Below the pieces are notes generated by a model. It saw only the letters and a program-made list of their open reading frames with translations. It was not told the DNA's origin and ran no database searches. A program made the position numbers and the translations under genes. DNA of 64,000 nt from Micromonospora sp. U21 (GTDB lineage Bacteria; Actinomycetota; Actinomycetes; Mycobacteriales; Micromonosporaceae). Position 1 is the first letter of the stretch. Every line of letters begins with the position of its first letter. The stretch lies in contig NZ_JAGPYK010000003.1 in NCBI RefSeq assembly GCF_018070045.1, positions 1-64,000 on the forward strand, read 5' to 3'. Shown piece after piece: positions 49,043-58,285 of the stretch.

Positions 49043-49093
49043 TGGCCTCCCCGTCAAGGGAGACCACTACTTCCTGGGTCGAGCGTGATCTTG
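49016..49093 (+). repeat. 78-bp palindromic element, right copy
   Basis: Contains TAGTGGCCTCCC and the facing GGGAGACCACTA with a 6-nt loop, and outer arms CATGATCGTGCTCGA and TCGAGCGTGATCTTG. It is the inverted counterpart of 47949-48026 (79% identity). It overlaps the 3' end of the DUF559 gene by 27 bp and lies 26 bp from the end of the siderophore-binding gene, where its hairpin may terminate both. Confidence 0.8.
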
Positions 49094-49118
49094 GGGCGTG
49101 GCGCGCGGCGCGCCGGGG

Positions 49119-50066
49119 TTAGGCGGCGGGGAGGTACTTTGCCAGGTCGTCGAGGATCTTGTTGGCGGCGCCGACGCCGATGCCGGTCATCCAGACCTCG
49201 TCGGCGACCGGGTACGCCTTGCCGGCCTTGACCGCGCCGAGGCCCTTCCAGAGGGTGCCGGCGGTCATCTTGGTCTGCTCGGCGGCGGCCTTGTCGCCGT
49301 AGGCGGTCACGAAGATGACGTCACCGTCGACCTCGTTGATCCGCTCGGGGCTGACCAGGTCGAAGCGCTTGTCCTCCTTGTTGGCGAGCTGCTGCCGCTC
49401 GGGGCGGCCCAGGCCGGTGTCGCCGATGACGATGCCGGAGAACGAGTCCGGGCCGTAGACCCGGATGTTGCCGGGGAGGAACCGCACGATGGACACCTTG
49501 CGGGCGGCGGCGTCGCCGAGCGCCGCGCCGAAGTCCTTGGCGCGCTTCTCGTACGCGGCGAGCAGATCCTTGGCCTGCTGCTCGTGGCCGAGTGCCTTGC
49601 CGTCGAGGAGGAAGTTCTCCTTCCAGGTGATGCCGACCTTGTCGGTGAACACCGTCGGCGCGATGGCGGCCAGCTCGTCGTAGAACTTCTCCTGGCGGAA
49701 CTTGCTGCCCAGGATGAGGTCCGGCTTCAGCGCGTTGATCGCCTCCAGGTCGGGCTCGGTGAGCACCCCGACCTCCTTGATGCTGGCGAGCTTGTCCGCG
49801 CCGAAGTAGGTCGGCCAGCTCTTGGCCTCACCGGCGGTGGCGGCGCCGACCGGCGTGACGCCCAGCGAGAGCACCGTGTCGATCTTGTCGGTGTCGAGCA
49901 CGACGACGCGCTTGGGCTCCGCCGGGACCTTGGTGGTGCCCATGGCGTGGGTGATCTCCCGGGTCTCCCCGGTGGTGGAGCCGGCGACCGGGTCGCTCTC
50001 ACCGCAGGCGGTGAGGCCGACGCCGAGGGCGACGGCCGCGGCGAGGGCGGCGACGAGACGACGCAT
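49119..50066 (-). CDS. Iron-siderophore ABC transporter, substrate-binding lipoprotein
   Basis: A 315-residue lipoprotein. The signal peptide ends in a clear lipobox LTAC with Cys21. The rest is a FhuD/FepB-like periplasmic-binding fold: KVPAEPKRVVVLDTDKIDTV, LEAINALKPDLILGS, KVSIVRFLPGNIRVYG and a C-terminal helix. It should capture ferric siderophore outside the membrane for the two FecCD permeases. Its ATG overlaps the ATPase stop (TGATG). It is the last gene of the iron-box-controlled operon. Confidence 0.9.
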   Translation of the reverse strand: MRRLVAALAAAVALGVGLTACGESDPVAGSTTGETREITHAMGTTKVPAEPKRVVVLDTDKIDTVLSLGVTPVGAATAGEAKSWPTYFGADKLASIKEVGVLTEPDLEAINALKPDLILGSKFRQEKFYDELAAIAPTVFTDKVGITWKENFLLDGKALGHEQQAKDLLAAYEKRAKDFGAALGDAAARKVSIVRFLPGNIRVYGPDSFSGIVIGDTGLGRPERQQLANKEDKRFDLVSPERINEVDGDVIFVTAYGDKAAAEQTKMTAGTLWKGLGAVKAGKAYPVADEVWMTGIGVGAANKILDDLAKYLPAA

Positions 50067-50932
50067 CAGAGTCCTTTCGAAGGGTACGAGCCGGCGAGCG
50101 GGATGTTCCCGTCGTCGGCGGGTTGGGCGGAGGGGGTAACCGGGCGGGCGGTGGTGCCGCCGGTGTGCGCGGGAACCACCAGGGGCGCCCCGGTCACCGG
50201 GCAGGGCACGACCACGCAGGCCAGCCCGAAGACGTCACGGACCAGGTCCGCGGTGAGGATCTCCCGGGGCGGCCCCGCGGCCACCACCGTGCCGGCGCGC
50301 ATCGCGACCAGGTGGTCGGCGTAGCGGGCGGCCTGGTTCAGGTCGTGCAGCACGGCAACCACGGTGCGGCCCCGCTCGACGCGCAGCCGGTGCAGCAGGT
50401 CCAGCACCTCCACCTGGTGGGCCAGGTCGAGGAAGGTGGTCGGCTCGTCCAGCAGCAGGGCGTCGGTGTCCTGGGCCAGCGTCATGGCGATCCACACCCG
50501 CTGTCGCTGGCCGCCGGAGAGGCTGTCGACCGGCCGGTCGGCCAGGCCGGCCACGTCGGCCAGGGCCATCGCCCGGTCCACCGCCGCGCCGTCCTCCGGT
50601 GACCACTGCCGCCACCACCGCTGGTACGGCTGCCGGCCACGCCCCACCAGGTCGGCAACGGTGACACCCTCGGGCACCAGCGGGCTCTGCGGCAACACGC
50701 CGAGTCGACGGGCCACCTCCCGGGTAGGCAGGTCGCGGATCGCGCTGCCGTCCAGCAGCACCGTGCCGCGGCGGGGGGTGAGCAACCGGGCCATGGTTCG
50801 CAGCAGGGTGGACTTGCCGCACGCGTTCGGCCCGACGATCACGGTGAACGCGTCGGTCGGCAGGTCCAGGTCGAGCCCGTCGAGCACGGTCCGATCGTCG
50901 TAGCCGGCGACCAGGTCGCGGGTGGAGAGCAT
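50066..50932 (-). CDS. Iron-siderophore ABC transporter, ATP-binding protein
   Basis: A 288-residue FepC-type ATPase. Walker A is GPNACGKST near residues 35-43 (Ala replaces the usual Gly). The signature is LSGGQRQR, and Walker B is ALLLDEPTTFLDLAHQ with the FepC-type ending. The last 40 residues are Pro/Thr-rich and unusual. ATG 50932 has AAGGAG at 5-nt spacing. It powers import through the two permeases encoded upstream. Confidence 0.93.
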   Translation of the reverse strand: MLSTRDLVAGYDDRTVLDGLDLDLPTDAFTVIVGPNACGKSTLLRTMARLLTPRRGTVLLDGSAIRDLPTREVARRLGVLPQSPLVPEGVTVADLVGRGRQPYQRWWRQWSPEDGAAVDRAMALADVAGLADRPVDSLSGGQRQRVWIAMTLAQDTDALLLDEPTTFLDLAHQVEVLDLLHRLRVERGRTVVAVLHDLNQAARYADHLVAMRAGTVVAAGPPREILTADLVRDVFGLACVVVPCPVTGAPLVVPAHTGGTTARPVTPSAQPADDGNIPLAGSYPSKGL

Positions 50933-50966
50933 CACGACTCCTTCAGGGGGCCGGGGCGGGTGGCCG

Positions 50967-52073
50967 TCACGAGGAACGCCGCCGTCCGCGCAGCAGCAGG
51001 AAGATCAGGTACGGCCCACCGATCGCCGCGGTCAGCACGCCGGCCGGCAGTTGGGTGGGTGCGAACAGCCGCCGGCCGGCCAGATCGGCCAGCACCAGCA
51101 GCAGCGCGCCGAGCAGCGCCGCGCAGACCAGCGGCGGCCGTTCGGCGCGCACCAGCCGCCGCGCCACCTGGGGCGCGACCAGGGCCACGAAGTCGACGGC
51201 GCCGACCTGGGCGGTGACCATCGCGGCGACGAGTACGCCGGTGCCGGCGAGCCCGATGCGACGGGCCACCGGACGCAGCCCGACCCCGCGCGCGGTGTCG
51301 TCGTCCAGCGCGGTGCTGTTCAGCGCCCAACCGGCCCAGGCCAGCACCGGCAGCAGCACCAGCAGCGTCCCGGCGATCCAGGCGGCCTCGGTCCAGCCCT
51401 TGCCGGCCAGCGTGCCGATCAGCCAGATCTGCGCCCGCAGCCCGTCGATCGGGTCGGCGGTGAGCATGACCACCTCGGTCAGCGCCCGGAAGGCGAAGGC
51501 GACCGCCACCCCGGCGAGCACGAACCGCTGCGCGGCCAGCCCGTGCCGAGCACCGAGGGCGAACAGCAGCACCGCGGCGAGCAGCCCGCCCACCAGCGCG
51601 GTGGGGGCCACCAGCACTGCGGCGGCCCCGCTGGTCAACGCCACGGTCGCGGCGAGCCCGGCGCCCTGGGTGATGCCGATGACGTCGGGGCTGGCCAGCG
51701 GATTGCGGGCGACGCTCTGGATCAGCGTCCCGGCCACGCCGAAGGCCGCGCCGGCCACCGCGGCCAGCACGATCCGCGGCAGCCGAAGGTCAAAGACGAC
51801 CAGGTCGTACGGGGTGCCCGCCCCGGAGAGCGCGCGCAGCACGTCGGCCGGGGCGACGTACGGGGTGCCGAGGGAGAGGCTGAGTACCACTGCCAGCAGG
51901 AGCAGCACGATCAGCGCGGCGGCCACCAGCACCGCGCGACGGCGGACCTGGAGGCTGACCGGGCCGATCCGCAGCAGCGACCGCCCGGGCAGCCGTGCGC
52001 TGGCGGTACCGGGCGACGCGTCGGCGTCGGGCGCCGTGGTCGAGGAGTCGGGGCGGCGGTCGACGGTGGTCAC
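50967..52073 (-). CDS. FecCD-family siderophore permease, second subunit
   Basis: A 368-residue permease with about 10 helices and a 40-residue cytosolic lead. FecCD signatures: LSLSLGTPYVAPADVLRALS, DLRLPRIVLAAVAGAAFGVA, GTLIQSVARNPLASPDVIG, and GLVAPQVARRLV-type end (ALVAPQVARRLVRAERP). Start ATG 52073 overlaps the upstream permease stop by 4 nt. It forms the channel heterodimer with the upstream subunit. Confidence 0.92.
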   Translation of the reverse strand: MTTVDRRPDSSTTAPDADASPGTASARLPGRSLLRIGPVSLQVRRRAVLVAAALIVLLLLAVVLSLSLGTPYVAPADVLRALSGAGTPYDLVVFDLRLPRIVLAAVAGAAFGVAGTLIQSVARNPLASPDVIGITQGAGLAATVALTSGAAAVLVAPTALVGGLLAAVLLFALGARHGLAAQRFVLAGVAVAFAFRALTEVVMLTADPIDGLRAQIWLIGTLAGKGWTEAAWIAGTLLVLLPVLAWAGWALNSTALDDDTARGVGLRPVARRIGLAGTGVLVAAMVTAQVGAVDFVALVAPQVARRLVRAERPPLVCAALLGALLLVLADLAGRRLFAPTQLPAGVLTAAIGGPYLIFLLLRGRRRSS

Positions 52074-53116
52074 GCGGTCACCACCCGGGCACGGCGGACC
52101 AGCACGGCCAGCAGCGGCGCGCCGATCAGGGCGGTGACGATCCCGGCCGGTATCTCACCGGGCGGGGCGACGAGCCGGCCGACGACGTCGGCGCCGAGCA
52201 GCAGCGCCGGCCCGAGCAGGGCGGAGACGGCGAGGGTCCAGCGGTGGTCCGCCCCGACCAGTGCGCGCGCCAGGTGCGGCACGGCCAACCCGACGAAGGC
52301 GACCGGGCCGGCGGCCGCCACAGCGGCCCCGGTCAGCAGCACCGCGGCGAGGCCACCGCCGAGGCGGACCAGGCCGACCCGGTTGCCGAGGCCGCGGGCC
52401 ACGTCGTCGCCGAGGGCCAGAGCGTCCAGACCCCGGGCCACCAGGGCGGCCAGCACCAGCCCGGCGAGGACGAAGGGCAGTACCTGAGCGGTGACCGACA
52501 GGTCCCGCCCGGCCAGCCCACCGACCACCCAGAACCGGTACTCCTCGAAGGTGCGGGCGTCGATGCTGAGCAGCGCGTACACCCCGGAGGCGAGGCTGGC
52601 GTCGAGCGCCGCCCCGACCAGCGCGAGGGTGACCGGACTGGCGCCCTCGCGGGCCCGGCTGGCGATGGCGAAGACCAACAGCCCGGCGAGCAGCGCGCCG
52701 GCGATGCCGAACCAGACGTACCCGGCGAGCGTGCCGACACCGAAGACGGAGATGGCCAGCACCACGCCGAACGACGCGCCGGCACTGATGCCGAGGATGC
52801 GCGGCTCGGCGAGTGGGTTGCGGGTGAGCGCCTGGAACAGCACGCCGGCCACGGCGAGCGCGAGCCCGACGGCAAGGCCGAGCGCGGTGCGCGGCACCCG
52901 CAGCTCCCGGACGATGGTGCTGGCGTCACCGCCGTCCGGCGCGACGAGGGCGTTCCAGACCTGGTCGACACCGAGTTGCCGGCTGCCGAGCGCGAAGCTG
53001 GCCAGCACGGTGAGCAGCAGTACCAGCGCGGCGCCGACGGTCACGGCCACCCGGCGGCCGGTGCGGGTGCCGGACCGGCTGCGGGCCGGTGCCGGCCGGA
53101 TGGCGAGGGTGGTCAC
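52070..53116 (-). CDS. FecCD-family siderophore permease, first subunit
   Basis: A 348-residue permease with about 10 helices: RELRVPRTALGLAVGLALAV, LFQALTRNPLAEPRILGISA, FVGLAVPHLARALVGADHRW. It is the first gene of the four-gene importer operon (permease, permease, ATPase, binding protein). An IdeR/DmdR-like iron box lies 22 bp upstream of the ATG, so the operon is probably repressed when iron is plentiful. Confidence 0.92.
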   Translation of the reverse strand: MTTLAIRPAPARSRSGTRTGRRVAVTVGAALVLLLTVLASFALGSRQLGVDQVWNALVAPDGGDASTIVRELRVPRTALGLAVGLALAVAGVLFQALTRNPLAEPRILGISAGASFGVVLAISVFGVGTLAGYVWFGIAGALLAGLLVFAIASRAREGASPVTLALVGAALDASLASGVYALLSIDARTFEEYRFWVVGGLAGRDLSVTAQVLPFVLAGLVLAALVARGLDALALGDDVARGLGNRVGLVRLGGGLAAVLLTGAAVAAAGPVAFVGLAVPHLARALVGADHRWTLAVSALLGPALLLGADVVGRLVAPPGEIPAGIVTALIGAPLLAVLVRRARVVTA

Positions 53117-53137
53117 GAGTCTCCTGCACGTTCGCGC

Positions 53138-53156
53138 TTAGGTTCGCCTTACCTTA
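53138..53156. promoter_or_regulatory. Iron box (IdeR/DmdR type) for the siderophore importer
   Basis: TTAGGTTCGCCTTACCTTA matches the 19-bp IdeR/DmdR consensus at 15 positions and keeps both TTAGGT/ACCT(T)A half-sites. It lies directly before the first permease gene. A further half-site-like GCCTAACT follows at about 53176. Confidence 0.8.
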
Positions 53157-53256
53157 GCCGACGTGCTGAGGGTCGCCTAACTGGCGCTCGTCGATCCCGA
53201 GCGGATGACCAGGGCGGACGCCCGCGCCGAGGGGGCGGCGCGCCTAGGGTGGGAGC

Positions 53257-53616
53257 ATGCGATTCGACCAGCACACGGTCGTGCTTCTGGTCCGGCCCGA
53301 GGACGCCCCGGAGCTGCCGCAGGACGCGATCGACCGGTTGCAGAACGCGCACCTGGCGCACCAGGCGGGGCTCGTGGAGCAGGGACTGGTGCTCGCGGCC
53401 GGGCCGTTCCTGCACGCCGACGACGACCGGCTGCGGGGCTTCGTCGTGCTCTCCATCGCCCCGGACGAGGCCCGTACGCTCTACGCCAACGATCCGGCCG
53501 TGCGGGCCGGCCGCCTGGCCGTGCAGGTGACGAGCTGGCTGGTCCCGGAGGGCAACGTGCGGTTCGAGAGCGTGCCGATGCCCCGGTCGATGCTGGAGGC
53601 GGCGGCGGGCGACTGA
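53257..53616 (+). CDS. YciI family protein
   Basis: A 119-residue ferredoxin-like-fold protein: VVLLVRPEDAPELPQDAID, then LQNAHLAHQAGLVEQGLVLA, GPFLHADDDRLRGFVVLSI and DPAVRAGRLAVQVTSWLVPEG. YciI proteins carry a His-Asp pair and often assist ring-modifying chemistry; the exact role is unknown. TAGGGT lies 6 nt before ATG 53257, a leaderless pattern. It is divergent from the siderophore operon. Confidence 0.85.
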   Translation: MRFDQHTVVLLVRPEDAPELPQDAIDRLQNAHLAHQAGLVEQGLVLAAGPFLHADDDRLRGFVVLSIAPDEARTLYANDPAVRAGRLAVQVTSWLVPEGNVRFESVPMPRSMLEAAAGD

Positions 53617-53632
53617 TCCGACGCCGGTGGGC

Positions 53633-54088
53633 TCAGCCGGTGGCGCCGGTCGGGGCCGCCGGGAGGCCGGACGAGCTGACCGGCGCGGGCGTGCTCCCCT
53701 GCTCATCCTCACTGCGGTGCTCTCGCGGCAGCTCCCCGATCGGGACCACCCGTAGCGCCTCCACCGAGCCGATGATCACCCGCAGCGCCGGGAAGTGGTC
53801 CCGCAGCACCTGCTGGCACCGGCCGCACGGCGCGACGACCGCACGCCCCCGGTCGGCGACCGTCACGATGGCCTCCAGCCCGGTCACCCCCTGCGTCGCG
53901 GCGGTGCCGACGACGATCAGCTCGGCGCAGGACCCTCCGGTGACGTGGTGGACGTTGACTCCGGTGAAGACCCGCCCGTCGGCGGTCCGGGCGGCGGCCG
54001 CGACGGTGTGGTGCTCGCTGCGGCAGCGCAGCTTGGCGACCGCCGTGGCGGCCTGCACCAGCGCCCGGTCGGTGTCCCGCAGCTCCAT
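53633..54088 (-). CDS. cdd: Cytidine deaminase
   Basis: A 151-residue enzyme of pyrimidine salvage that converts cytidine and deoxycytidine to uridine forms. The zinc site is CAELIVVG (Cys-Ala-Glu) and PCGRCQQVL. GRVFTGVNVHH is the substrate-binding strand. The Glu is followed by Leu rather than the usual Arg, as in some actinobacterial variants. A Ser/Pro-rich tail of about 25 residues is extra. GGAGGG precedes ATG 54088 by 5 nt. Convergent with the YciI gene. Confidence 0.85.
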   Translation of the reverse strand: MELRDTDRALVQAATAVAKLRCRSEHHTVAAAARTADGRVFTGVNVHHVTGGSCAELIVVGTAATQGVTGLEAIVTVADRGRAVVAPCGRCQQVLRDHFPALRVIIGSVEALRVVPIGELPREHRSEDEQGSTPAPVSSSGLPAAPTGATG

Positions 54089-54208
54089 TCCGGCCCTCCG
54101 CGCTCGACGTCGGCCGCCAACTGTAGACCGCCGCCCGGGCGTCCAGGCGGCGGTGGCGCGGTAACCCGGGGGCGGTACGCGGCCGGGCTGCCTATCCTTG
54201 GGCACGAC

Positions 54209-57200
54209 ATGCAGAATCCAGCCGCCTCCGCCGCGACCGATCCCGTCCGCGAGCTGCACCGCCGCCTCACCCCCCTGATGTTCCGCGACCAGCGCCGGCT
54301 CCAGCGACGGCTGGACGGCGCCCGCAAGCTGCGCGACCCGCAGCGTCGGGACGCGGCGCTGGCCGAGATCACCGCTGACGTGGTCCGGGCCGAGCAGCGG
54401 ATCGCCACCCGGCGAGCGGCGGTGCCCGTCATCACGTACCCCGCGGGGTTGCCGGTCAGCGAGCGCAAGGACGACATCGCCGCCGCCATCCGCGACCACC
54501 AGGTGGTGATCGTGGCCGGCGAGACCGGCTCCGGCAAGACCACCCAGATCCCCAAGATCTGCCTGGAGCTGGGGCGCGGAGTGCACGGGCTGATCGGGCA
54601 CACCCAGCCCCGGCGGCTGGCCGCCCGGACGGTCGCCGACCGGATCGCCGACGAGCTGGGCACCGAGTTGGGTGACGTGGTCGGCTACAAGGTGCGCTTC
54701 ACCGACCAGGTCAGCGAGCGCAGCCTGGTCAAGCTGATGACCGACGGCATCCTGCTGGCCGAGTTGCAGACCGACCGGATGCTGCGCCAGTACGACACGT
54801 TGATCATCGACGAGGCGCACGAGCGCAGCCTCAACATCGACTTCATCCTCGGGTACCTGCGGGAGCTGCTGCCCCGGCGACCCGACCTCAAGGTGATCAT
54901 CACCTCGGCGACCATCGAGACCGACCGCTTCGCCCGGCACTTCGCCGGACCGCCGACCGCCGACGAGCCGCAGGGCGTACCGGCGCCGGTGGTGGAGGTC
55001 TCAGGGCGGACCTATCCGGTGGAGGTGCGCTACCGGCCGCTGGTCGAGGTCGCCGAGGGCGAGGAGGACGGCGACGGGGACGAGGAAACCGTCCGCGACC
55101 AGATCCAGGCGATCGGCGACGCCGTCGAGGAACTGGCCGCCGAGGGCCCCGGCGACATCCTTGTCTTCCTCAGCGGGGAACGGGAGATCCGGGACACCGC
55201 CGACGCGCTGGGCAAGCTGGTACAGAAGAAACGCGCACTGCTCGGCACCGAGATCCTGCCGCTGTACGCCCGGCTCTCCAGCGCCGAGCAGCACCGGGTC
55301 TTCGCCGCGCACACCTCGCGCCGGGTGGTGCTCGCCACCAACGTCGCGGAGACCTCGCTGACCGTGCCCGGCATCAAGTACGTCGTGGACCCGGGCACCG
55401 CCCGGATCTCCCGCTACTCCAGCCGCCTCAAGGTGCAGCGGCTGCCGATCGAGCCGATCTCCCAGGCGTCGGCCAACCAGCGCAAGGGGCGCTGCGGCCG
55501 GACCTCGGACGGTATCTGCATCCGCCTCTACGACGAGCAGGACTTCCTCTCCCGGCCGGAGTTCACCGACCCGGAGATCCTGCGCACCAACCTGGCGTCG
55601 GTCATCCTCCAGATGACCGCCATCGGGCTCGGCGACCTCGCCGCGTTCCCGTTCATCGACCCGCCGGACCGGCGCAACATCACCGACGGGGTCAACCTGC
55701 TGCACGAGCTGGGCGCGCTCGACCCGGCCGAGGCCGACCCGGCGAAGCGGCTCACCGCGCTGGGCCGGCGGCTGGCCCAACTGCCGGTCGACCCGCGACT
55801 GGCCCGCATGGTCGTCGAGGGCGAGCGCAACGGTTGCGCCACCGAGGTGCTGGTGATCGCCGCCGCGCTATCCATCCAGGACCCGCGGGAGCGGCCGGCG
55901 GAGAAGCAGGCCCAGGCCGACCAGGCACACGCCCGGTTCGCCGACAAGGAGTCGGACTTCGTCGCCTTCCTCAACCTCTGGCGCTACCTGCGGGAGCAGC
56001 AGCGGGCGCTGTCGTCCAGCGCGTTCCGCCGGATGTGCAAGGCGGAGTACCTGAACTACCTGCGGGTCCGCGAGTGGCAGGACATCGTCGGCCAACTGCG
56101 TCAGGTGCTGCGTACCCCGCCCGACGGCGACCGGCGTGGTGAGCGGCCGGCGCGCGACACCTCGGACGGCGCGGACGCCGGCCGGGGTGAGAGCCGACGT
56201 GGCGGCGCGGACCTGCCGGAGGAGATCGACACCCCGAAGGTGCACCTGTCCCTGCTGCCGGGCCTCCTGTCGCACATCGGGCTCAAGGACGCCCAGAAGC
56301 ACGAGTACCTGGGTGCGCGGGGAGCGAAGTTCGCGCTCTTTCCCGGCTCGGCGCTGTTCAAGAAGCCGCCGCGCTGGGTGATGGCCGCCGAGCTGGTGGA
56401 GACGTCCCGGCTGTGGGGCCGGATTGCCGGCCGGGTCGAACCGGAGTGGGTCGAACCGCTCGCGCAGCACCTGGTCAAGCGCAGCTACAGCGAACCGCAC
56501 TGGGAGAAGAAGCAGGCCGCGGTGATGGCCTACGAGAAGGTCACCCTGTACGGCATCCCGCTGGTGACCTCGCGCAAGGTGAATTTCGGTCGGATCGACC
56601 CGGCGCTGAGCCGCGAGCTGTTCATCCGGCACGCGCTGGTGGAGGGCGACTGGCAGACCCACCACCAGTTCTGGGCGGACAACAAGCGGCTGCTCGCCGA
56701 GATCGAGGAATTGGAGAGCCGGGCCCGCCGCCGGGACATCCTCGTCGACGACGAGGCGATCTTCGGCTTCTACGACCAGCGGATCCCCGCCGACGTGGTC
56801 TCCGGCCGGCACTTCGACGCCTGGTGGAAGAAGACCCGCCGGGACCAACCCGATCTGCTCACCTTCACCCGCGACCTGCTGGTCAACGACGGCCGGCCGG
56901 GGGTGGACGAGGGCGACTACCCGGACGAGTGGCGAGCCGACGGGGTGACCCTGCCGCTGACCTACCGGTTCGAGCCGGGCACGCCGACCGACGGCGTCAC
57001 CGTGGACATCCCGCTGCCGCTGCTCAACCAGGTGCCGGCGGAGAGCTTCGACTGGCAGGTGCCCGGGCTGCGCGAGGAGACGGTGATCGCGCTGATCCGC
57101 TCGCTGCCCAAGGCGGTGCGCCGCAACTTCGTCCCGGTGCCGGACTTCGCGCGGGCCGCCCTGGCGGCGATCACCCCTGGTGAGGAGCCGCTGCTGGACG

Positions 57201-58279
57201 CGCTCACCCGGCAGCTGCGCCGGATGACCGGTGTCACCGTGCCCCGCGACGCCTGGGAACCGGGCAAACTCCCGGCCCACCTGCGGGTCACCTTCCGGGT
57301 GCTGGGCGACGACGACAAGCCGGTCGCCGAGGGCAAGGACCTACCGGCCCTGCAACGCCAGCTCCACCAGGAGGTACGCCAGGTGGTGGCGGCCGCCGCG
57401 CCGGAGGTCGCCCGGACGGGGCTGCGCGAGTGGAGCATTGACGATCTTCCTCGCACCATCGAGCAGGTCCGCGCCGGCTACGCGGTGACCGCGTACCCGG
57501 CGCTGGTCGACGAGGGCGCCACGGTCGGGGTGAAGGTCTTCGACTCCCCCGCCGAGGCGGAGGCGGCGCACTGGGCCGGCACCCGCCGGCTGCTGCGGCT
57601 CACCGTGCCGTCCCCGGCGCGTTTCCTGCAGGGCCGGCTGAGCAACGAGGCGAAGCTGGCGCTGAGCCGCAACCCGCACGGCGGCGTGCAGGAGCTGATC
57701 GAGGACGCGGCGGGCGCGGCCATCGACCGGCTGATCGGTGCCGCCGGCGGGCCGGCCTGGGACGGCGATGGGTTCGCGGCGCTCCGCGAGAAGGTCCGCG
57801 CCGACCTGGTCGACACCGTGGTCGAGGTGATGGACCGGGTCCGCAAGGTGCTCGCCGCCGCGTACGCCGTCGAGCAACGGCTCGGCGCCACCCGGAACCT
57901 CGCCGTGGTGGCCGCGCTGGCCGACATCCGCAGCCAGCTCGCCGGGCTGGTGCACGCCGGTTTCATCACCGAGACCGGGTACGCGCGCCTGCCCGACCTG
58001 CTGCGTTACCTCACCGCCATCGAGCGCCGGCTGGAACGGCTGCCAGGCAACCCGCAGCGCGACCGCCAGCAGCAGGACCGGGTCGCGGCGGTGCAGAAGG
58101 AGTACGCCGACCTGCTCGCCGCGCTGCCGCCGGGGCGCCGGCAGGAGACCGCCGTCCGGCAGATCCGTTGGATGATCGAGGAGTTGCGGGTGAACGTCTT
58201 CGCCCAGGCGCTGGGGACCCCGTACCCCGTCTCGGAGCAGCGGATCTACCGGGCGATGGACGACGCCGAAGGACGCTGA
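54209..58279 (+). CDS. hrpA: ATP-dependent RNA helicase HrpA
   Basis: A 1356-residue DEAH-box helicase. Walker A is GETGSGKTTQIPKICLELG near residue 105. DEAH (LIIDEAHERSLNIDFILGYL) is near residue 200. ITSATIE is motif III, and QRKGRCGR is motif VI. The HA2, OB-fold and HrpA-specific C-terminal domains are complete (ISEQRIYRAMDD-type end: PVSEQRIYRAMDDAEGR). E. coli HrpA rescues stalled ribosomes and processes mRNA; a similar role is inferred. ATG 54209 lies 10 nt after TATCCT. The 3' end is 6 bp from the opposing LysR stop. Confidence 0.93.
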   Translation: MQNPAASAATDPVRELHRRLTPLMFRDQRRLQRRLDGARKLRDPQRRDAALAEITADVVRAEQRIATRRAAVPVITYPAGLPVSERKDDIAAAIRDHQVVIVAGETGSGKTTQIPKICLELGRGVHGLIGHTQPRRLAARTVADRIADELGTELGDVVGYKVRFTDQVSERSLVKLMTDGILLAELQTDRMLRQYDTLIIDEAHERSLNIDFILGYLRELLPRRPDLKVIITSATIETDRFARHFAGPPTADEPQGVPAPVVEVSGRTYPVEVRYRPLVEVAEGEEDGDGDEETVRDQIQAIGDAVEELAAEGPGDILVFLSGEREIRDTADALGKLVQKKRALLGTEILPLYARLSSAEQHRVFAAHTSRRVVLATNVAETSLTVPGIKYVVDPGTARISRYSSRLKVQRLPIEPISQASANQRKGRCGRTSDGICIRLYDEQDFLSRPEFTDPEILRTNLASVILQMTAIGLGDLAAFPFIDPPDRRNITDGVNLLHELGALDPAEADPAKRLTALGRRLAQLPVDPRLARMVVEGERNGCATEVLVIAAALSIQDPRERPAEKQAQADQAHARFADKESDFVAFLNLWRYLREQQRALSSSAFRRMCKAEYLNYLRVREWQDIVGQLRQVLRTPPDGDRRGERPARDTSDGADAGRGESRRGGADLPEEIDTPKVHLSLLPGLLSHIGLKDAQKHEYLGARGAKFALFPGSALFKKPPRWVMAAELVETSRLWGRIAGRVEPEWVEPLAQHLVKRSYSEPHWEKKQAAVMAYEKVTLYGIPLVTSRKVNFGRIDPALSRELFIRHALVEGDWQTHHQFWADNKRLLAEIEELESRARRRDILVDDEAIFGFYDQRIPADVVSGRHFDAWWKKTRRDQPDLLTFTRDLLVNDGRPGVDEGDYPDEWRADGVTLPLTYRFEPGTPTDGVTVDIPLPLLNQVPAESFDWQVPGLREETVIALIRSLPKAVRRNFVPVPDFARAALAAITPGEEPLLDALTRQLRRMTGVTVPRDAWEPGKLPAHLRVTFRVLGDDDKPVAEGKDLPALQRQLHQEVRQVVAAAAPEVARTGLREWSIDDLPRTIEQVRAGYAVTAYPALVDEGATVGVKVFDSPAEAEAAHWAGTRRLLRLTVPSPARFLQGRLSNEAKLALSRNPHGGVQELIEDAAGAAIDRLIGAAGGPAWDGDGFAALREKVRADLVDTVVEVMDRVRKVLAAAYAVEQRLGATRNLAVVAALADIRSQLAGLVHAGFITETGYARLPDLLRYLTAIERRLERLPGNPQRDRQQQDRVAAVQKEYADLLAALPPGRRQETAVRQIRWMIEELRVNVFAQALGTPYPVSEQRIYRAMDDAEGR

Positions 58280-58285
58280 CGGCGA

